Translations under genes and position numbers: made by a program
Notes under the pieces: generated by a model
Told to the model about the DNA's origin: nothing
Database searches by the model: none
Seen by the model: the letters and a program-made list of their open reading frames with translations, nothing else
Part shown: piece after piece, positions 34,556-43,172 of the stretch
Layout: each line of letters starts with the position of its first letter
How positions within the stretch are numbered: position 1 is the first letter of the stretch
NCBI GenBank assembly: GCA_012518025.1
Contig: JAAYTP010000052.1
Coordinates: 1 to 58,449 of the forward strand
Length of the DNA: 58,449 bases
Direction of reading: 5' to 3'
Origin: Clostridiaceae bacterium
GTDB lineage: Bacteria > Bacillota > Clostridia > DSM-8532

Positions 34556-35953
34556 ATGGGTGTTAAGATTACAGAAACTGTATTGCGTGATGCTCACCAA
34601 TCCCTTGTCGCCACAAGGATGACCACCGATGATATGCTGCCCATAGTAGAAAAGCTGGATCAGGTGGGCTACCACTCATTAGAATGCTGGGGAGGAGCCA
34701 CCTTCGATTCATGTCTGAGGTTTTTGAACGAGGATCCCTGGGAAAGGCTTCGGAAGATACGGGAAAAGGCGAAAAAGACAGATCTGCAGATGCTCCTGAG
34801 AGGCCAGAACCTTGTAGGATACAAGCATTACGCCGATGATGTGGTGGACTATTTTGTACAGAAATCCATTGCCAATGGTATTAATATCATCAGAATATTT
34901 GATGCCCTCAACGATCTTAGGAATGTGGAGCGGGCAATCAAGGCCTGCAAGAAGGAAGGGGGACACGCTCAGGGGTGCTTTTCCTATACCACCAGTCCAT
35001 ATCACAGTCTTGACAAATTCGTGGAGGATGCAAGGATCCTTGTCGAGATGGGTGCGGATTCCATTTGCATAAAGGACATGGCTGGTCTTCTGGTTCCCTA
35101 TCAGGCCTATGAATTGGTAAAAGCCCTCAAGGAGAATGTGAAGGTACCCATACAGCTTCATACCCACTATACCAGCGGGGTTGGATCCATGACCTATCTT
35201 AAGGCTATTGAAGCGGGAGTGGACGTGATAGACTGCGCCGTATCCCCTATGGCCATGGGTACATCTCAGCCCCCCACAGAGTCCCTGGTGGCGACCCTGA
35301 AGGATACACCCTATGATACCGGGTATAACCTTGAGCTCCTGACCGAAATAGCAGACTATTTCCGCAGCCTCAGGGAGAAATATCTGGGCAGTGGCCTTTT
35401 AAATACCAAGGTTATGGGTGTTGATGTCAATGCGCTTATCTATCAGGTACCCGGAGGAATGCTTTCGAATCTGGTCTCCCAACTGAAACAGGCGGGCAAG
35501 GAAGACCTGTACATGGATGTTCTCAAGGAGATACCCAGGGTTAGGAAGGATCTGGGATATCCGCCCCTTGTTACGCCCACAAGCCAGATAGTTGGAACCC
35601 AGGCTGTACTGAATGTTATTTCCGGCGAGCGCTACAAGATGGTGCCCAAGGAGACCAAGGGTCTTGTCAGGGGTGAATACGGCAAAACTCCTGCTCCCAT
35701 ATCTGAAGAGATCATAAAAAAGATTATTGGGGATGAAGAGCCCATTACATGCAGGCCGGCGGATATGATTCCCCACGAACTGGACAGGATCAAGGCTGAG
35801 ATGGCTGAGTATATGGAGCAGGAAGAGGATGTCCTTACCTATGCAATGTATCCCCAGGTAGCGCCCAAGTTCTTTGAATACAGGAGGGCACAGAGATATA
35901 AAATCGATCTGGATATGGTGAGTTATGAATACAGGATCCATCCCCTGGGATGA
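34556..35953 (+). CDS. Pyruvate/oxaloacetate carboxyltransferase (5S/OadA-type), no biotin domain
   Basis: This TIM-barrel carboxyltransferase decarboxylates oxaloacetate to pyruvate, or the reverse, passing CO2 to biotin. The motif TETVLRDAHQSLVATR opens the barrel. The metal and carboxylated-Lys region is visible in DSICIKDMAG and LHTHYTSG, and the PYC_OADA domain follows from about residue 300. It has 465 residues; full OadA is nearer 600 because it carries its own biotin domain, absent here. The carrier is the gene before it. No OadB membrane subunit is present, so a soluble transcarboxylase or decarboxylase is more likely than a sodium pump. Confidence 0.9.
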   Translation: MGVKITETVLRDAHQSLVATRMTTDDMLPIVEKLDQVGYHSLECWGGATFDSCLRFLNEDPWERLRKIREKAKKTDLQMLLRGQNLVGYKHYADDVVDYFVQKSIANGINIIRIFDALNDLRNVERAIKACKKEGGHAQGCFSYTTSPYHSLDKFVEDARILVEMGADSICIKDMAGLLVPYQAYELVKALKENVKVPIQLHTHYTSGVGSMTYLKAIEAGVDVIDCAVSPMAMGTSQPPTESLVATLKDTPYDTGYNLELLTEIADYFRSLREKYLGSGLLNTKVMGVDVNALIYQVPGGMLSNLVSQLKQAGKEDLYMDVLKEIPRVRKDLGYPPLVTPTSQIVGTQAVLNVISGERYKMVPKETKGLVRGEYGKTPAPISEEIIKKIIGDEEPITCRPADMIPHELDRIKAEMAEYMEQEEDVLTYAMYPQVAPKFFEYRRAQRYKIDLDMVSYEYRIHPLG

Positions 35954-35970
35954 ATGATTGATCGGATTTT

Positions 35971-36004
35971 AAGCCTCCCTGCCGCTGGTATGGGGGGCTT
36001 TTTA
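35971..36004 (+). terminator. Rho-independent terminator of the carboxyltransferase operon
   Basis: AAGCCTCC/GGGGGCTT with a G-U pair is followed by TTTTATG. Confidence 0.82.
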
Positions 36005-36078
36005 TGAATAATTGTGTAAGCTCATCATTTTTCGGGTAAGTAAATAATGTAAGTGCTTTCTAAAAGGAGTTGATTTTT

Positions 36079-36255
36079 GTGGATATTGCGGCACTATCGG
36101 TTATCTCTCACCAAAACGCTGTCAAACAGCAGGCGGGTATTGCGGTATTGAAAAAAGCCATGGACAACATGGAATCAAATAATCAGGCTCTTATCAAGGT
36201 GATGGAGAAAAGTGTCAATCCCCATATCGGTGCCAATGTGGACATTAAAGTCTGA
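36079..36255 (+). CDS. YjfB-like putative motility-associated small protein
   Basis: This 58-residue helical protein begins MDIAALSVISHQNAVKQQAG and contains AVLKKAMDNME, typical of the YjfB family. Databases label that family putative motility protein, but its function is unproven. I chose the GTG at 36079 with AAAAGGAG nine bases upstream; a TTG at 36070 is too close. It stands alone between two terminators. No flagellar genes lie nearby, and no sigma-D promoter is seen. Confidence 0.75.
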   Translation: MDIAALSVISHQNAVKQQAGIAVLKKAMDNMESNNQALIKVMEKSVNPHIGANVDIKV

Positions 36256-36305
36256 TCTGTGACAGCAGTTCCATCGCTGTATCTTTTTTATCCATGCATT
36301 AATCT

Positions 36306-36328
36306 GACGACAGCAGTCGTGTTTTTTT
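36306..36328 (+). terminator. Small terminator after the YjfB-like gene
   Basis: ACGAC/GTCGT with loop AGCA is followed by GTTTTTTT. A weaker ACAGC/GCTGT hairpin with six Ts lies just upstream at about 36262-36288. Confidence 0.65.
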
Positions 36329-36342
36329 ATGTCCTTTTTTAA

Positions 36343-36371
36343 TACACAAGAATGGAAAAACGTGATAGAAT
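36343..36371 (+). promoter_or_regulatory. Probable promoter of pgi
   Basis: TACACA and TAGAAT are separated by 17 bases, 50 bases before the start codon. Confidence 0.5.
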
Positions 36372-36421
36372 AGTCCAGGTAATTTATGCAAAACTATATT
36401 CGAGGAAAGGTATGAACTACA

Positions 36422-37765
36422 ATGGGAAAACTGAGTTTTGACTACAAGAATGCACTGGGTTTTATCAGCGAGCATGAAATCAGCTATTTGGAACCCCAGG
36501 TTCTTTCGGCCCATAATATGGTCCATGAAAGAAGCGGGCCGGGAAGTGACTATCTGGGCTGGGTTGAACTTCCCAATGGGTACGACAGGGAGGAATTCAG
36601 CCGAATCCAAAAAGCCGCTGAGAAGATACGTCAGGATTCGGATGTTCTGATTGTGGTTGGAATCGGGGGATCGTACCTGGGAGCAAGGGCTGCCATTGAG
36701 GCGCTGACCCATTCGTTCTACAATATGCTCCCGAAGGAAAAGCGTAACGGTCCTGAAATTTATTTCGCCGGAAACAGCATAAGCTCCACCTATCTGGTCG
36801 AACTGCTGGAATTGGTAGAGGGCAGGGAGATATCGGTCAATGTTATTTCCAAGTCGGGTACCACCACCGAGCCTGCCATAGCGTTCCGTATCATAAAGGA
36901 TTATATGGAAAAGAAGTATGGGAAAGAAGGAGCCAGGGGTCGTATCTATGCCACCACCGACAAGGCAAAGGGTGCACTGAAGACCCTGGCGGATTCAGAA
37001 GGGTATGAGCAGTTTGTCATTCCCGATGATGTGGGCGGCCGTTTTTCAGTTCTCACGGCTGTAGGTCTTCTTCCAATTGCAGCAGCCGGTGTGGATATTG
37101 CCGGGATGATGAAGGGCGCTCAGGATGCGTATGTTGATTGCAAAAAGCCTTATTCTGAGAATGACTGCTACCTTTACGCAGCGGTTCGTAATGCCCTTTA
37201 CAGGAAAGGGAAAACTACCGAGATACTCGTAAACTACGAACCATCCCTCCACTTTCTCACCGAATGGTGGAAGCAACTGTACGGAGAGAGTGAGGGCAAG
37301 GACAATAAAGGGATTTTCCCTGCGGGTGTGGACTTCTCAACAGACCTTCATTCCATGGGTCAGTATATCCAGGATGGTCTGAGGAATATTTTCGAGACAG
37401 TTCTCAATGTGGAGAAGTGCAAAAAAAACCTTGATATGATAAAGACGGAGGATGATCTGGACAAGCTCAATTATCTTGTCGGCAGGGAGATGGATTTTGT
37501 CAATAAGATGGCCATGAAGGGCACCATCCTGGCCCATGTGGACGGAGGGGTTCCCAACCTGGTTGTGAGCGTTCCCGAAATGACCGCCTACTGGTTTGGT
37601 TATCTGGTTTATTTCTTCGAGAAGGCCTGCGGCATAAGCGGTTATCTTTTAGGGGTCAATCCCTTCGATCAACCCGGAGTGGAAGCCTATAAGAAGAATA
37701 TGTTTGCACTGCTGGGTAAACCAGGATTTGAGGCGGAAAAAGCAGAACTGGAAAAGCGTCTCTGA
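36422..37765 (+). CDS. pgi: Glucose-6-phosphate isomerase
   Basis: Pgi interconverts glucose-6-phosphate and fructose-6-phosphate in glycolysis. The two SIS sub-domains are recognisable by [18 protein letters not shown] (near residue 80) and the sugar-phosphate motif [15 protein letters not shown] (near 140). The signature [14 protein letters not shown] and the C-terminal [14 protein letters not shown] are also present. It has 447 residues, typical of the Firmicutes form. GAGGAAAGG is ten bases before the ATG. It has its own promoter and precedes a dyad that overlaps the secG promoter. Confidence 0.97.
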   Translation: MGKLSFDYKNALGFISEHEISYLEPQVLSAHNMVHERSGPGSDYLGWVELPNGYDREEFSRIQKAAEKIRQDSDVLIVVGIGGSYLGARAAIEALTHSFYNMLPKEKRNGPEIYFAGNSISSTYLVELLELVEGREISVNVISKSGTTTEPAIAFRIIKDYMEKKYGKEGARGRIYATTDKAKGALKTLADSEGYEQFVIPDDVGGRFSVLTAVGLLPIAAAGVDIAGMMKGAQDAYVDCKKPYSENDCYLYAAVRNALYRKGKTTEILVNYEPSLHFLTEWWKQLYGESEGKDNKGIFPAGVDFSTDLHSMGQYIQDGLRNIFETVLNVEKCKKNLDMIKTEDDLDKLNYLVGREMDFVNKMAMKGTILAHVDGGVPNLVVSVPEMTAYWFGYLVYFFEKACGISGYLLGVNPFDQPGVEAYKKNMFALLGKPGFEAEKAELEKRL

Positions 37766-37778
37766 TCCTTCCGCTGAT

Positions 37779-37802
37779 CATGACAAATTGTTACTTGTCA
37801 TG
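37779..37802. promoter_or_regulatory. Perfect dyad CATGACAA-N8-TTGTCATG overlapping the secG -35 box
   Basis: An eight-base inverted repeat with an eight-base spacer lies between pgi and secG. Its right half is the -35 box. It could be an operator or a pgi 3' hairpin. Confidence 0.55.
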
Positions 37803-37823
37803 TAATATTCTTTGTGTTACAAT
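37795..37823 (+). promoter_or_regulatory. Sigma-A promoter of secG
   Basis: TTGTCA and TACAAT are separated by 17 bases, 40 bases before the start codon. Confidence 0.75.
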
Positions 37824-37862
37824 TGTACGTGCTGTATAAACTCAATGGAGGTTGCGAGTGTA

Positions 37863-38099
37863 ATGAGTTTGGTTGTTAATATTATATATTTGATTATCTG
37901 TTTGGCCATAATAGCCATTGTACTGCTTCAGTCGGGAAGATCTGCCGGATTGAGCGGGTCCATCGCTGGAGGCGCGGAGACCTTCTTTGGTAAAAACAAG
38001 GCTCGTGCCTATGAAGCACTGCTTAGCAAGTATACCGGATGGATTGCGATACTCTTTGTTATTGTTTCCATAATACTCGTATTCCTTCTGAGGGAATGA
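37863..38099 (+). CDS. secG: Preprotein translocase subunit SecG
   Basis: SecG is a small membrane subunit of the SecYEG channel. Two transmembrane helices (about 3-22 and 54-74) flank the conserved loop LLQSGRSAGLSGSIAGGAETFFGKNKA. It has 78 residues. I chose the ATG at 37863 with GGAGGT ten bases upstream; a frame start at 37812 would add a Cys-rich run with no RBS. It stands between pgi and uvrB behind its own promoter. No rnr or smpB follows, unlike in many Firmicutes. Confidence 0.93.
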   Translation: MSLVVNIIYLIICLAIIAIVLLQSGRSAGLSGSIAGGAETFFGKNKARAYEALLSKYTGWIAILFVIVSIILVFLLRE

Positions 38100-38120
38100 T
38101 TTTGTGAATTCGCTTTAGAT

Positions 38121-38163
38121 GGGCTGTACATGCAATCCCGCATGTATGGCCTTTTGTGTTTTT
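38121..38163 (+). terminator. Rho-independent terminator after secG
   Basis: GGCTGTACATGC/GCATGTATGGCC forms a 12-pair stem with two wobble pairs and is followed by TTTTGTGTTTTT. Confidence 0.82.
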
Positions 38164-38214
38164 ACCTGTATTCGGGCTGTGGGCACAGTCCGGATAAACA
38201 GACGGAGGGAGACC

Positions 38215-40197
38215 ATGCCGGAGTTTAAACTCAGATCAGAATATAAGCCGACCGGCGACCAGCCCCAGGCTATTGAGCAGCTCACAGAGCTGATAAAGAG
38301 CAACAGCCGTCATCAGACACTTTTGGGCGTCACGGGTTCGGGTAAGACCTATACTATTGCCAATGTCATCGAGAGGGTTCAAAAGCCCACGCTGGTTATT
38401 GCCCATAACAAGACACTGGCCGCTCAGCTCTGCAATGAATTCACCGAGTTTTTTCCGGATAATGCCGTGGAGTACTTTGTCAGCTATTATGATTATTACC
38501 AGCCCGAAGCCTATATCCCTTCCACCGATACCTATATTGAGAAGGATTCCTCTATAAATGATGAGATCGACAAATTGCGGCACTCGGCCACAGCCGCCTT
38601 ATTTGAGCGGCGGGATGTGATCATCGTTGCCAGTGTTTCCTGTATCTATGGTCTGGGTGATCCGGAGGATTACACCGACCTGATGCTGTCCCTAAGACCA
38701 GGGATGATCAAGGATCGTGACGAGGTTATCGAAAAGCTTGTGGACATCCAGTACAACAGGAACCAATATGATTTCAAACGGGGAACCTTCCGGGTGCAGG
38801 GCGATATTCTGGATATCTTTCCTCCCTCCTCCACCAATACTGCGCTTAGAGTGGAGTTCTTCGGTGATGAGATCGAGCGTATCACCGAGATCGATGTTCT
38901 TACAGGAGAGGTAACCGGCCGCAGATCCCATATCGCGGTATTCCCAGCATCCCACTTTGCCACCAAGCGGGAAAAGATGCAAAAGGCCATAGGCAGTATT
39001 GAGCGGGAACTGGAAGAAAGGCTTTATGAACTGAAACAAGATGGAAAACTCCTGGAGGCGCAGCGCCTTGAGCAGCGTACCCGGTACGATCTGGAGATGA
39101 TGCAGGAGATAGGCTTCTGCCAGGGAATTGAGAACTATTCAAGGCATATAAGCGGGCGCGAGCCGGGAAGTGCTCCCTATACATTGATTGACTACTTCCC
39201 CAGTGACTTTTTATTGGTGATTGATGAGTCTCATGTCACCATACCCCAGATCGGAGCCATGTATAATGGTGACCGATCCAGAAAAGAATCCCTTGTGCAA
39301 TATGGTTTCAGACTGCCCTCAGCTTTTGATAACAGACCGCTGACCTTTGAGGAGTTCAGTCAGAGAATCAACCAGGCGATCTATGTCAGCGCCACCCCGG
39401 CCGAGTACGAAAGAAAGCTGTCAACCAGAGTGGTCGAGCAGATTATAAGGCCGACCGGACTCATTGATCCCGAGATTATTGTGAGACCCGTAAAAGGCCA
39501 GATAGATGATCTTCTTGATGAGGTAAACGATTGTGCCCAAAGAGAAGAGAGAGTTCTTGTGACCACTCTGACCAAGAGAATGGCCGAGGATTTGACTCAA
39601 TATATGGCGGATATGGGAGTCCGGGTGAAGTACCTTCATTCAGATATAGATACCATAGAAAGAATGGAGATCATCCGTGATCTGAGGCTGGGCAAGTTTG
39701 ATGTGCTGGTGGGAATCAATCTTTTAAGGGAAGGCCTGGACATCCCGGAGGTATCCCTGGTAGCCATCCTGGATGCCGACAAGGAAGGATTCTTAAGATC
39801 CGAAACCTCCCTGATTCAGACCATAGGCAGGGCCGCCCGAAATGTAAACGGGCGTGTCATCATGTATGCCGATACCATAACCAGCTCCATGGAACGGGCT
39901 ATCAGTGAAACCAACAGACGACGCAGGATCCAGCATGAGTATAACGTCAAGCACGGTATAACCCCCAGAAGCATTCAAAAGGCGGTGCATGATGTCATTG
40001 AGGCAACCCATGCAGCCGAGGAGGCAAAGGAATACAAGACCGGGACTAAGGGTATGGAAACCCTGAATGTGGACACCATCACGTCCCTGATCGAATCCAT
40101 GGAAAAAGAGATGCGTCAGGCTGCCCGGGAGCTTGAGTTCGAGCGTGCCGCAGCCCTTCGAGACCGCATTGAAGAGCTGAGGCAATATATCAAATAG
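38215..40197 (+). CDS. uvrB: Excinuclease ABC subunit B
   Basis: UvrB is the damage-verifying helicase-like subunit of nucleotide excision repair. The Walker A motif GVTGSGKT is at 38-45. The beta-hairpin region has [10 protein letters not shown], motif II is DESHV, motif VI is QTIGRAARN, and the C-terminal UVR domain ([23 protein letters not shown]) binds UvrC. It has 660 residues. I chose the ATG at 38215 with GGAGGGAG four bases upstream; a 32-residue Cys-rich upstream extension overlaps the secG terminator and is rejected. uvrA, often next, is not here. Confidence 0.97.
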   Translation: MPEFKLRSEYKPTGDQPQAIEQLTELIKSNSRHQTLLGVTGSGKTYTIANVIERVQKPTLVIAHNKTLAAQLCNEFTEFFPDNAVEYFVSYYDYYQPEAYIPSTDTYIEKDSSINDEIDKLRHSATAALFERRDVIIVASVSCIYGLGDPEDYTDLMLSLRPGMIKDRDEVIEKLVDIQYNRNQYDFKRGTFRVQGDILDIFPPSSTNTALRVEFFGDEIERITEIDVLTGEVTGRRSHIAVFPASHFATKREKMQKAIGSIERELEERLYELKQDGKLLEAQRLEQRTRYDLEMMQEIGFCQGIENYSRHISGREPGSAPYTLIDYFPSDFLLVIDESHVTIPQIGAMYNGDRSRKESLVQYGFRLPSAFDNRPLTFEEFSQRINQAIYVSATPAEYERKLSTRVVEQIIRPTGLIDPEIIVRPVKGQIDDLLDEVNDCAQREERVLVTTLTKRMAEDLTQYMADMGVRVKYLHSDIDTIERMEIIRDLRLGKFDVLVGINLLREGLDIPEVSLVAILDADKEGFLRSETSLIQTIGRAARNVNGRVIMYADTITSSMERAISETNRRRRIQHEYNVKHGITPRSIQKAVHDVIEATHAAEEAKEYKTGTKGMETLNVDTITSLIESMEKEMRQAARELEFERAAALRDRIEELRQYIK

Positions 40198-40261
40198 AAG
40201 TGAGAGGCAAGAAGTGCTTAAGAGTTCTCACATCCAACATCACGCTTCTCACTTTTAATAT
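40198..40261. repeat. GTGAGAGGCAAGAAGTG / CACGCTTCTCAC imperfect inverted sequence
   Basis: The sequence between the uvrB stop and palindromic copy B contains AAGTGAGAGGCAAGAAGTG and, inverted, CTTCTCACTTTT. It resembles the stretches flanking copy A and following the gene at 5445. Confidence 0.4.
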
Positions 40262-40342
40262 GTCATTGCGAGCGGAGCGCGGCAATCCCTTCTTGAGCGG
40301 CAAGTACAAGATTGCTTTGTCGGATGCGCCTTCTCGCAATGC
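40262..40342. repeat. Dispersed imperfect palindromic repeat, copy B
   Basis: GTCATTGCGAGCGGAGCGCGGCAATC at the left and TTCTCGCAATGC at the right are inverted versions of each other. The centre differs from copies A and C. The element ends 12 bases before the RBS of the glycosylase gene. Confidence 0.78.
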
Positions 40343-40366
40343 ATACCAGGGACAGGAGGTTTTAGA

Positions 40367-41083
40367 TTGTCCTTTATTCCTGAAAACGCACATCCGGCAT
40401 GGTCGGATTTACTTGATAAAAAAACCATTGAAATGCTTGGAAAGATCGAATCCTGTCTGGGGGAGAACGTAACCCCTGAGAAAGAAAGTATGCTGCGGTT
40501 TTTAACAGTTGATCCCGGAAAGATCAAGGTTGTCATCCTGGGTCAGGATCCCTATCCGGAGCCGGGAGTCGCAACTGGCAGGGCATTTGAGGTTGGGACG
40601 CTGAGATCATGGCATCAGTCTTTCAGACAGGTCTCCCTGAAGAATATTGTTCGGTTGATCTATAAAACCTATAATCGTATAGAGGATTATTCTGATATCC
40701 CAACATTCTCACAAATACTGCCGGAGATTGCCGATGGCAGGTTTAACCTAGAAACTCCTGAAAGAATATTCAAGGCCTGGGAGCGCCAGGGCGTGCTGCT
40801 GTTGAACATATGGCTGAGCACCTGTCCCTCCGAACCTGGAGCTCACCGCAGGATCTGGCATCCCTTCTCGGTCAAGCTCTTGAACTATCTCTCTGGCAGC
40901 TTACCGGATCTCATCTGGTTTCTTTGGGGAAAAAATGTTATATCCTATAAGCCTGAAATCCTGTCTGGAAATCTGATTGAATCAAGACATCCCATGATGT
41001 GCTCATCCTCCTATCCCGATGACTTTCTCAAGTCGGACTGTTTCAAAAATACCATGAAAATCATCAATTGGATGGGAAAATAA
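40367..41083 (+). CDS. Uracil-DNA glycosylase, divergent family 1 member
   Basis: This is a repair glycosylase expected to remove uracil from DNA. The water-activating motif is present as GQDPYPEPG with Asp61, and VLLLNIWLS stands where VLLLNTVLT is usual. The second catalytic motif reads HPMMCSS instead of HPSPLS, and His after GQDPY is replaced by Pro. It has 238 residues, near the family length. The start is TTG with GGAGGT six bases upstream, downstream of repeat copy B. Its sequence departs enough from Ung that the exact lesion range is uncertain. Confidence 0.82.
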   Translation: MSFIPENAHPAWSDLLDKKTIEMLGKIESCLGENVTPEKESMLRFLTVDPGKIKVVILGQDPYPEPGVATGRAFEVGTLRSWHQSFRQVSLKNIVRLIYKTYNRIEDYSDIPTFSQILPEIADGRFNLETPERIFKAWERQGVLLLNIWLSTCPSEPGAHRRIWHPFSVKLLNYLSGSLPDLIWFLWGKNVISYKPEILSGNLIESRHPMMCSSSYPDDFLKSDCFKNTMKIINWMGK

Positions 41084-41127
41084 TGGAGTGATTGGAAGGC
41101 ATAAGAGTCACGCACGAGGGTTAACTT

Positions 41128-42468
41128 ATGAAAAGAGATTTCATATGGAGCGTGATCCTTTTGCTGAAAAGAAAATGGCTAGTATTATCTTTTTTTATTT
41201 TATCTCTGATTTTGGTTGTTGCTTATGCAGTGACCCTTTTTGTTCTGCCCGGGCATATTACACTTCTTGCAGGTGAGGATTACACTATCTCCATACGATC
41301 CCCGCTGTTCCTTCAGGCTTTTACCGACAGCAGCATGCTGAAACTGACATATATGGATCATGAAGCTGCACATGCCTTTGAAAGGCCTTATAAGATCATA
41401 TGCACGGATGAAGGTCAGGCAGAGATGGAAGTAAAAATGCTGGGTTTTATACCGGTCAAGACCATCGAGGTTCGGTCCATACCCAGCCAGAAGGTTCTTG
41501 TTTGCGGCTTTCCCGTCGGGATAAGGCTGAAAACAAGCGGTGTAATGATCATAAATGTTTCCAGTGTTGTATTGAATGATGGGAACAAGGTATCCCCTGC
41601 TGAGAAGGCCGGATTACTGGCGGGGGACATCATCATAAGCGCTGGAGGAAAAAGTATTGAAAGCATAAGGGATTTGATTTCGGTAATCGAAAACTCCGAT
41701 GGAAAAGACATTCCTCTGACATATATACGGCAGAACAGCAAATATGACACTTCGGTCAGGCCTATCAAATCGGCTGAAGACACTCAATATCGTATTGGTA
41801 TCTGGGTCAGGGACAGCTCAGCAGGAATTGGGACTCTCACATTCATAGATCCGGAAAGCAATGTATATGGTGCGCTGGGTCATGGTATAAGCGATATTGA
41901 TACCGGTTCCCTGCTTCAAGTTGGTTCAGGACAGCTGATGAAATCTAATATTAAAAGCATCAAAAAAGGGATCAAGGGCACACCCGGTGAACTGGAAGGT
42001 GACTTTCTCAGTATGAACCAGGTCATAGGCGATATTGAACTCAACAGCAATTTCGGAGTTTATGGCAGATTGTCCGATAGCTTTATCCATCCCAAGGGCC
42101 GTCCTATATCGATAGGATCCCATAGCCTTGTCCGTGCGGGAAAAGCATCAATCCTGGCCTGTGTCCGTGGTAACACAGTAGAAGAGTTTGAGATAGAGAT
42201 CCAAAAAATTGCCAAATGGGATTTGGGAAGCACTAAGAACATGGTTATCAGGATTACTGACAGAAGGCTTTTGGAAGCCACGGGCGGCATTGTCCAGGGG
42301 ATGTCGGGAAGCCCCATCATTCAGGATGGACGTCTGATTGGAGCGGTGACCCATGTCTTTATCAATGACCCGGAAAGGGGATATGGTGTTTTCATAGAAT
42401 CCATGCTGGAGCAGGCCAAATCGGTTGCAGCTAAAAACTATGCGCATCCGAAGGCATCAGGGTTCTAG
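41128..42468 (+). CDS. spoIVB: SpoIVB peptidase
   Basis: SpoIVB is a serine protease (S55 family) secreted from the forespore that triggers pro-sigma-K processing. One N-terminal transmembrane helix (about 17-40) is followed by a PDZ domain (about 125-205, with AEKAGLLAGDIIISAGG). The S55 peptidase domain has a candidate catalytic His252 in GALGHGISD and Ser393 in GMSGSP. It has 446 residues, close to Bacillus SpoIVB. GAGGG lies eight bases before the ATG. In most spore-formers it sits directly upstream of spo0A, but here spo0A is 9 kb to the left. A strong terminator follows. Confidence 0.95.
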   Translation: MKRDFIWSVILLLKRKWLVLSFFILSLILVVAYAVTLFVLPGHITLLAGEDYTISIRSPLFLQAFTDSSMLKLTYMDHEAAHAFERPYKIICTDEGQAEMEVKMLGFIPVKTIEVRSIPSQKVLVCGFPVGIRLKTSGVMIINVSSVVLNDGNKVSPAEKAGLLAGDIIISAGGKSIESIRDLISVIENSDGKDIPLTYIRQNSKYDTSVRPIKSAEDTQYRIGIWVRDSSAGIGTLTFIDPESNVYGALGHGISDIDTGSLLQVGSGQLMKSNIKSIKKGIKGTPGELEGDFLSMNQVIGDIELNSNFGVYGRLSDSFIHPKGRPISIGSHSLVRAGKASILACVRGNTVEEFEIEIQKIAKWDLGSTKNMVIRITDRRLLEATGGIVQGMSGSPIIQDGRLIGAVTHVFINDPERGYGVFIESMLEQAKSVAAKNYAHPKASGF

Positions 42469-42508
42469 ACCTGTGAGTCATGGATTTTCGGTATAACTAA
42501 TGATTAGG

Positions 42509-42544
42509 CAGCCTGCCGGAACTTAAACGGCAGGTTGTTTTTTT
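42509..42544 (+). terminator. Rho-independent terminator after spoIVB
   Basis: CAGCCTGCCG/CGGCAGGTTG with a nine-base loop is followed by seven Ts. Confidence 0.92.
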
Positions 42545-42688
42545 GCCGTTTAGGAAAAGTGATGCCCCTGCAGATGTGTTTGATATCGATGTTTTGGAAG
42601 ACAGCTTTTTTGTTGGTAAAAAGAATGATATAATACCATATTAGCGACATTAGCGACTTGATAATGAAAAAAACGATGGGGGATTCTT

Positions 42689-43105
42689 ATGCGGATAGCG
42701 GTGGTTGACGGTCAGGGAGGCGGAATGGGCAAAACCCTGGTTGAAAGGATCAGACAAACCCTGGGCTCACAGGTTGAGATTCTTGCCCTGGGAACCAATG
42801 CACTGGCTACCGCTGCCATGCTCAAGGCAGGAGCAGACGAGGGCGCAACAGGAGAGAACGCTATCGCAGTGAATGCTTCCAGGGTCGATTATATCCTTGG
42901 CTCTGTGGGAATTCTATCGGCAAACTCCATGCTGGGAGAACTCACCCCCATAATGGCTGCTGCCATAGCCGAAAGCCCTGCCCAGAAGATTCTGATACCT
43001 TTAAACCGTTGCAGCCTTTTTATTGTTGGCACCCGTGACGAACCGCTGATAAAGCACATCGAGGAAGCAGCTGAATTCCTGAAGACTACGATTGCAACAA
43101 AATGA
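42689..43105 (+). CDS. DUF3842 family protein
   Basis: This 138-residue cytosolic protein belongs to a clostridial family of unknown function. It begins MRIAVVDGQGGGMGKTLVE, a glycine-rich motif like a nucleotide-binding loop. The middle is rich in Ala/Gly (ALATAAMLKAGADEGATGENA), and ILIPLNRCSLFIVGT is near the C-terminus. The RBS is AGGGGGA-like (ATGGGGGATTC). A TATAAT box at 42629-42634 lies 55 bases upstream, with only a weak -35. A TTAGCGACA/TTAGCGACT direct repeat follows the box. It is followed by the TPR-GGDEF gene. Confidence 0.8.
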   Translation: MRIAVVDGQGGGMGKTLVERIRQTLGSQVEILALGTNALATAAMLKAGADEGATGENAIAVNASRVDYILGSVGILSANSMLGELTPIMAAAIAESPAQKILIPLNRCSLFIVGTRDEPLIKHIEEAAEFLKTTIATK

Positions 43106-43172
43106 GCACAGCCGGAGGACTGATAATAAAGTTTCAGTTTATTGATGGGGGGCAACAAAATAATGGCCAGGC

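Noticed and set aside
34556-35953. Calling the 5S-type gene the alpha subunit of a sodium-pumping oxaloacetate decarboxylase
   Set aside because: No membrane beta or gamma subunit is present and the biotin domain is separate, so the pump is not supported.
38119-38214. 32-residue extension of UvrB
   Set aside because: It overlaps the secG terminator and precedes the RBS at 38205.
42641-42658. Tandem TTAGCGACA/TTAGCGACT before the DUF3842 gene
   Set aside because: Two nine-base units are too little to claim a regulatory repeat.
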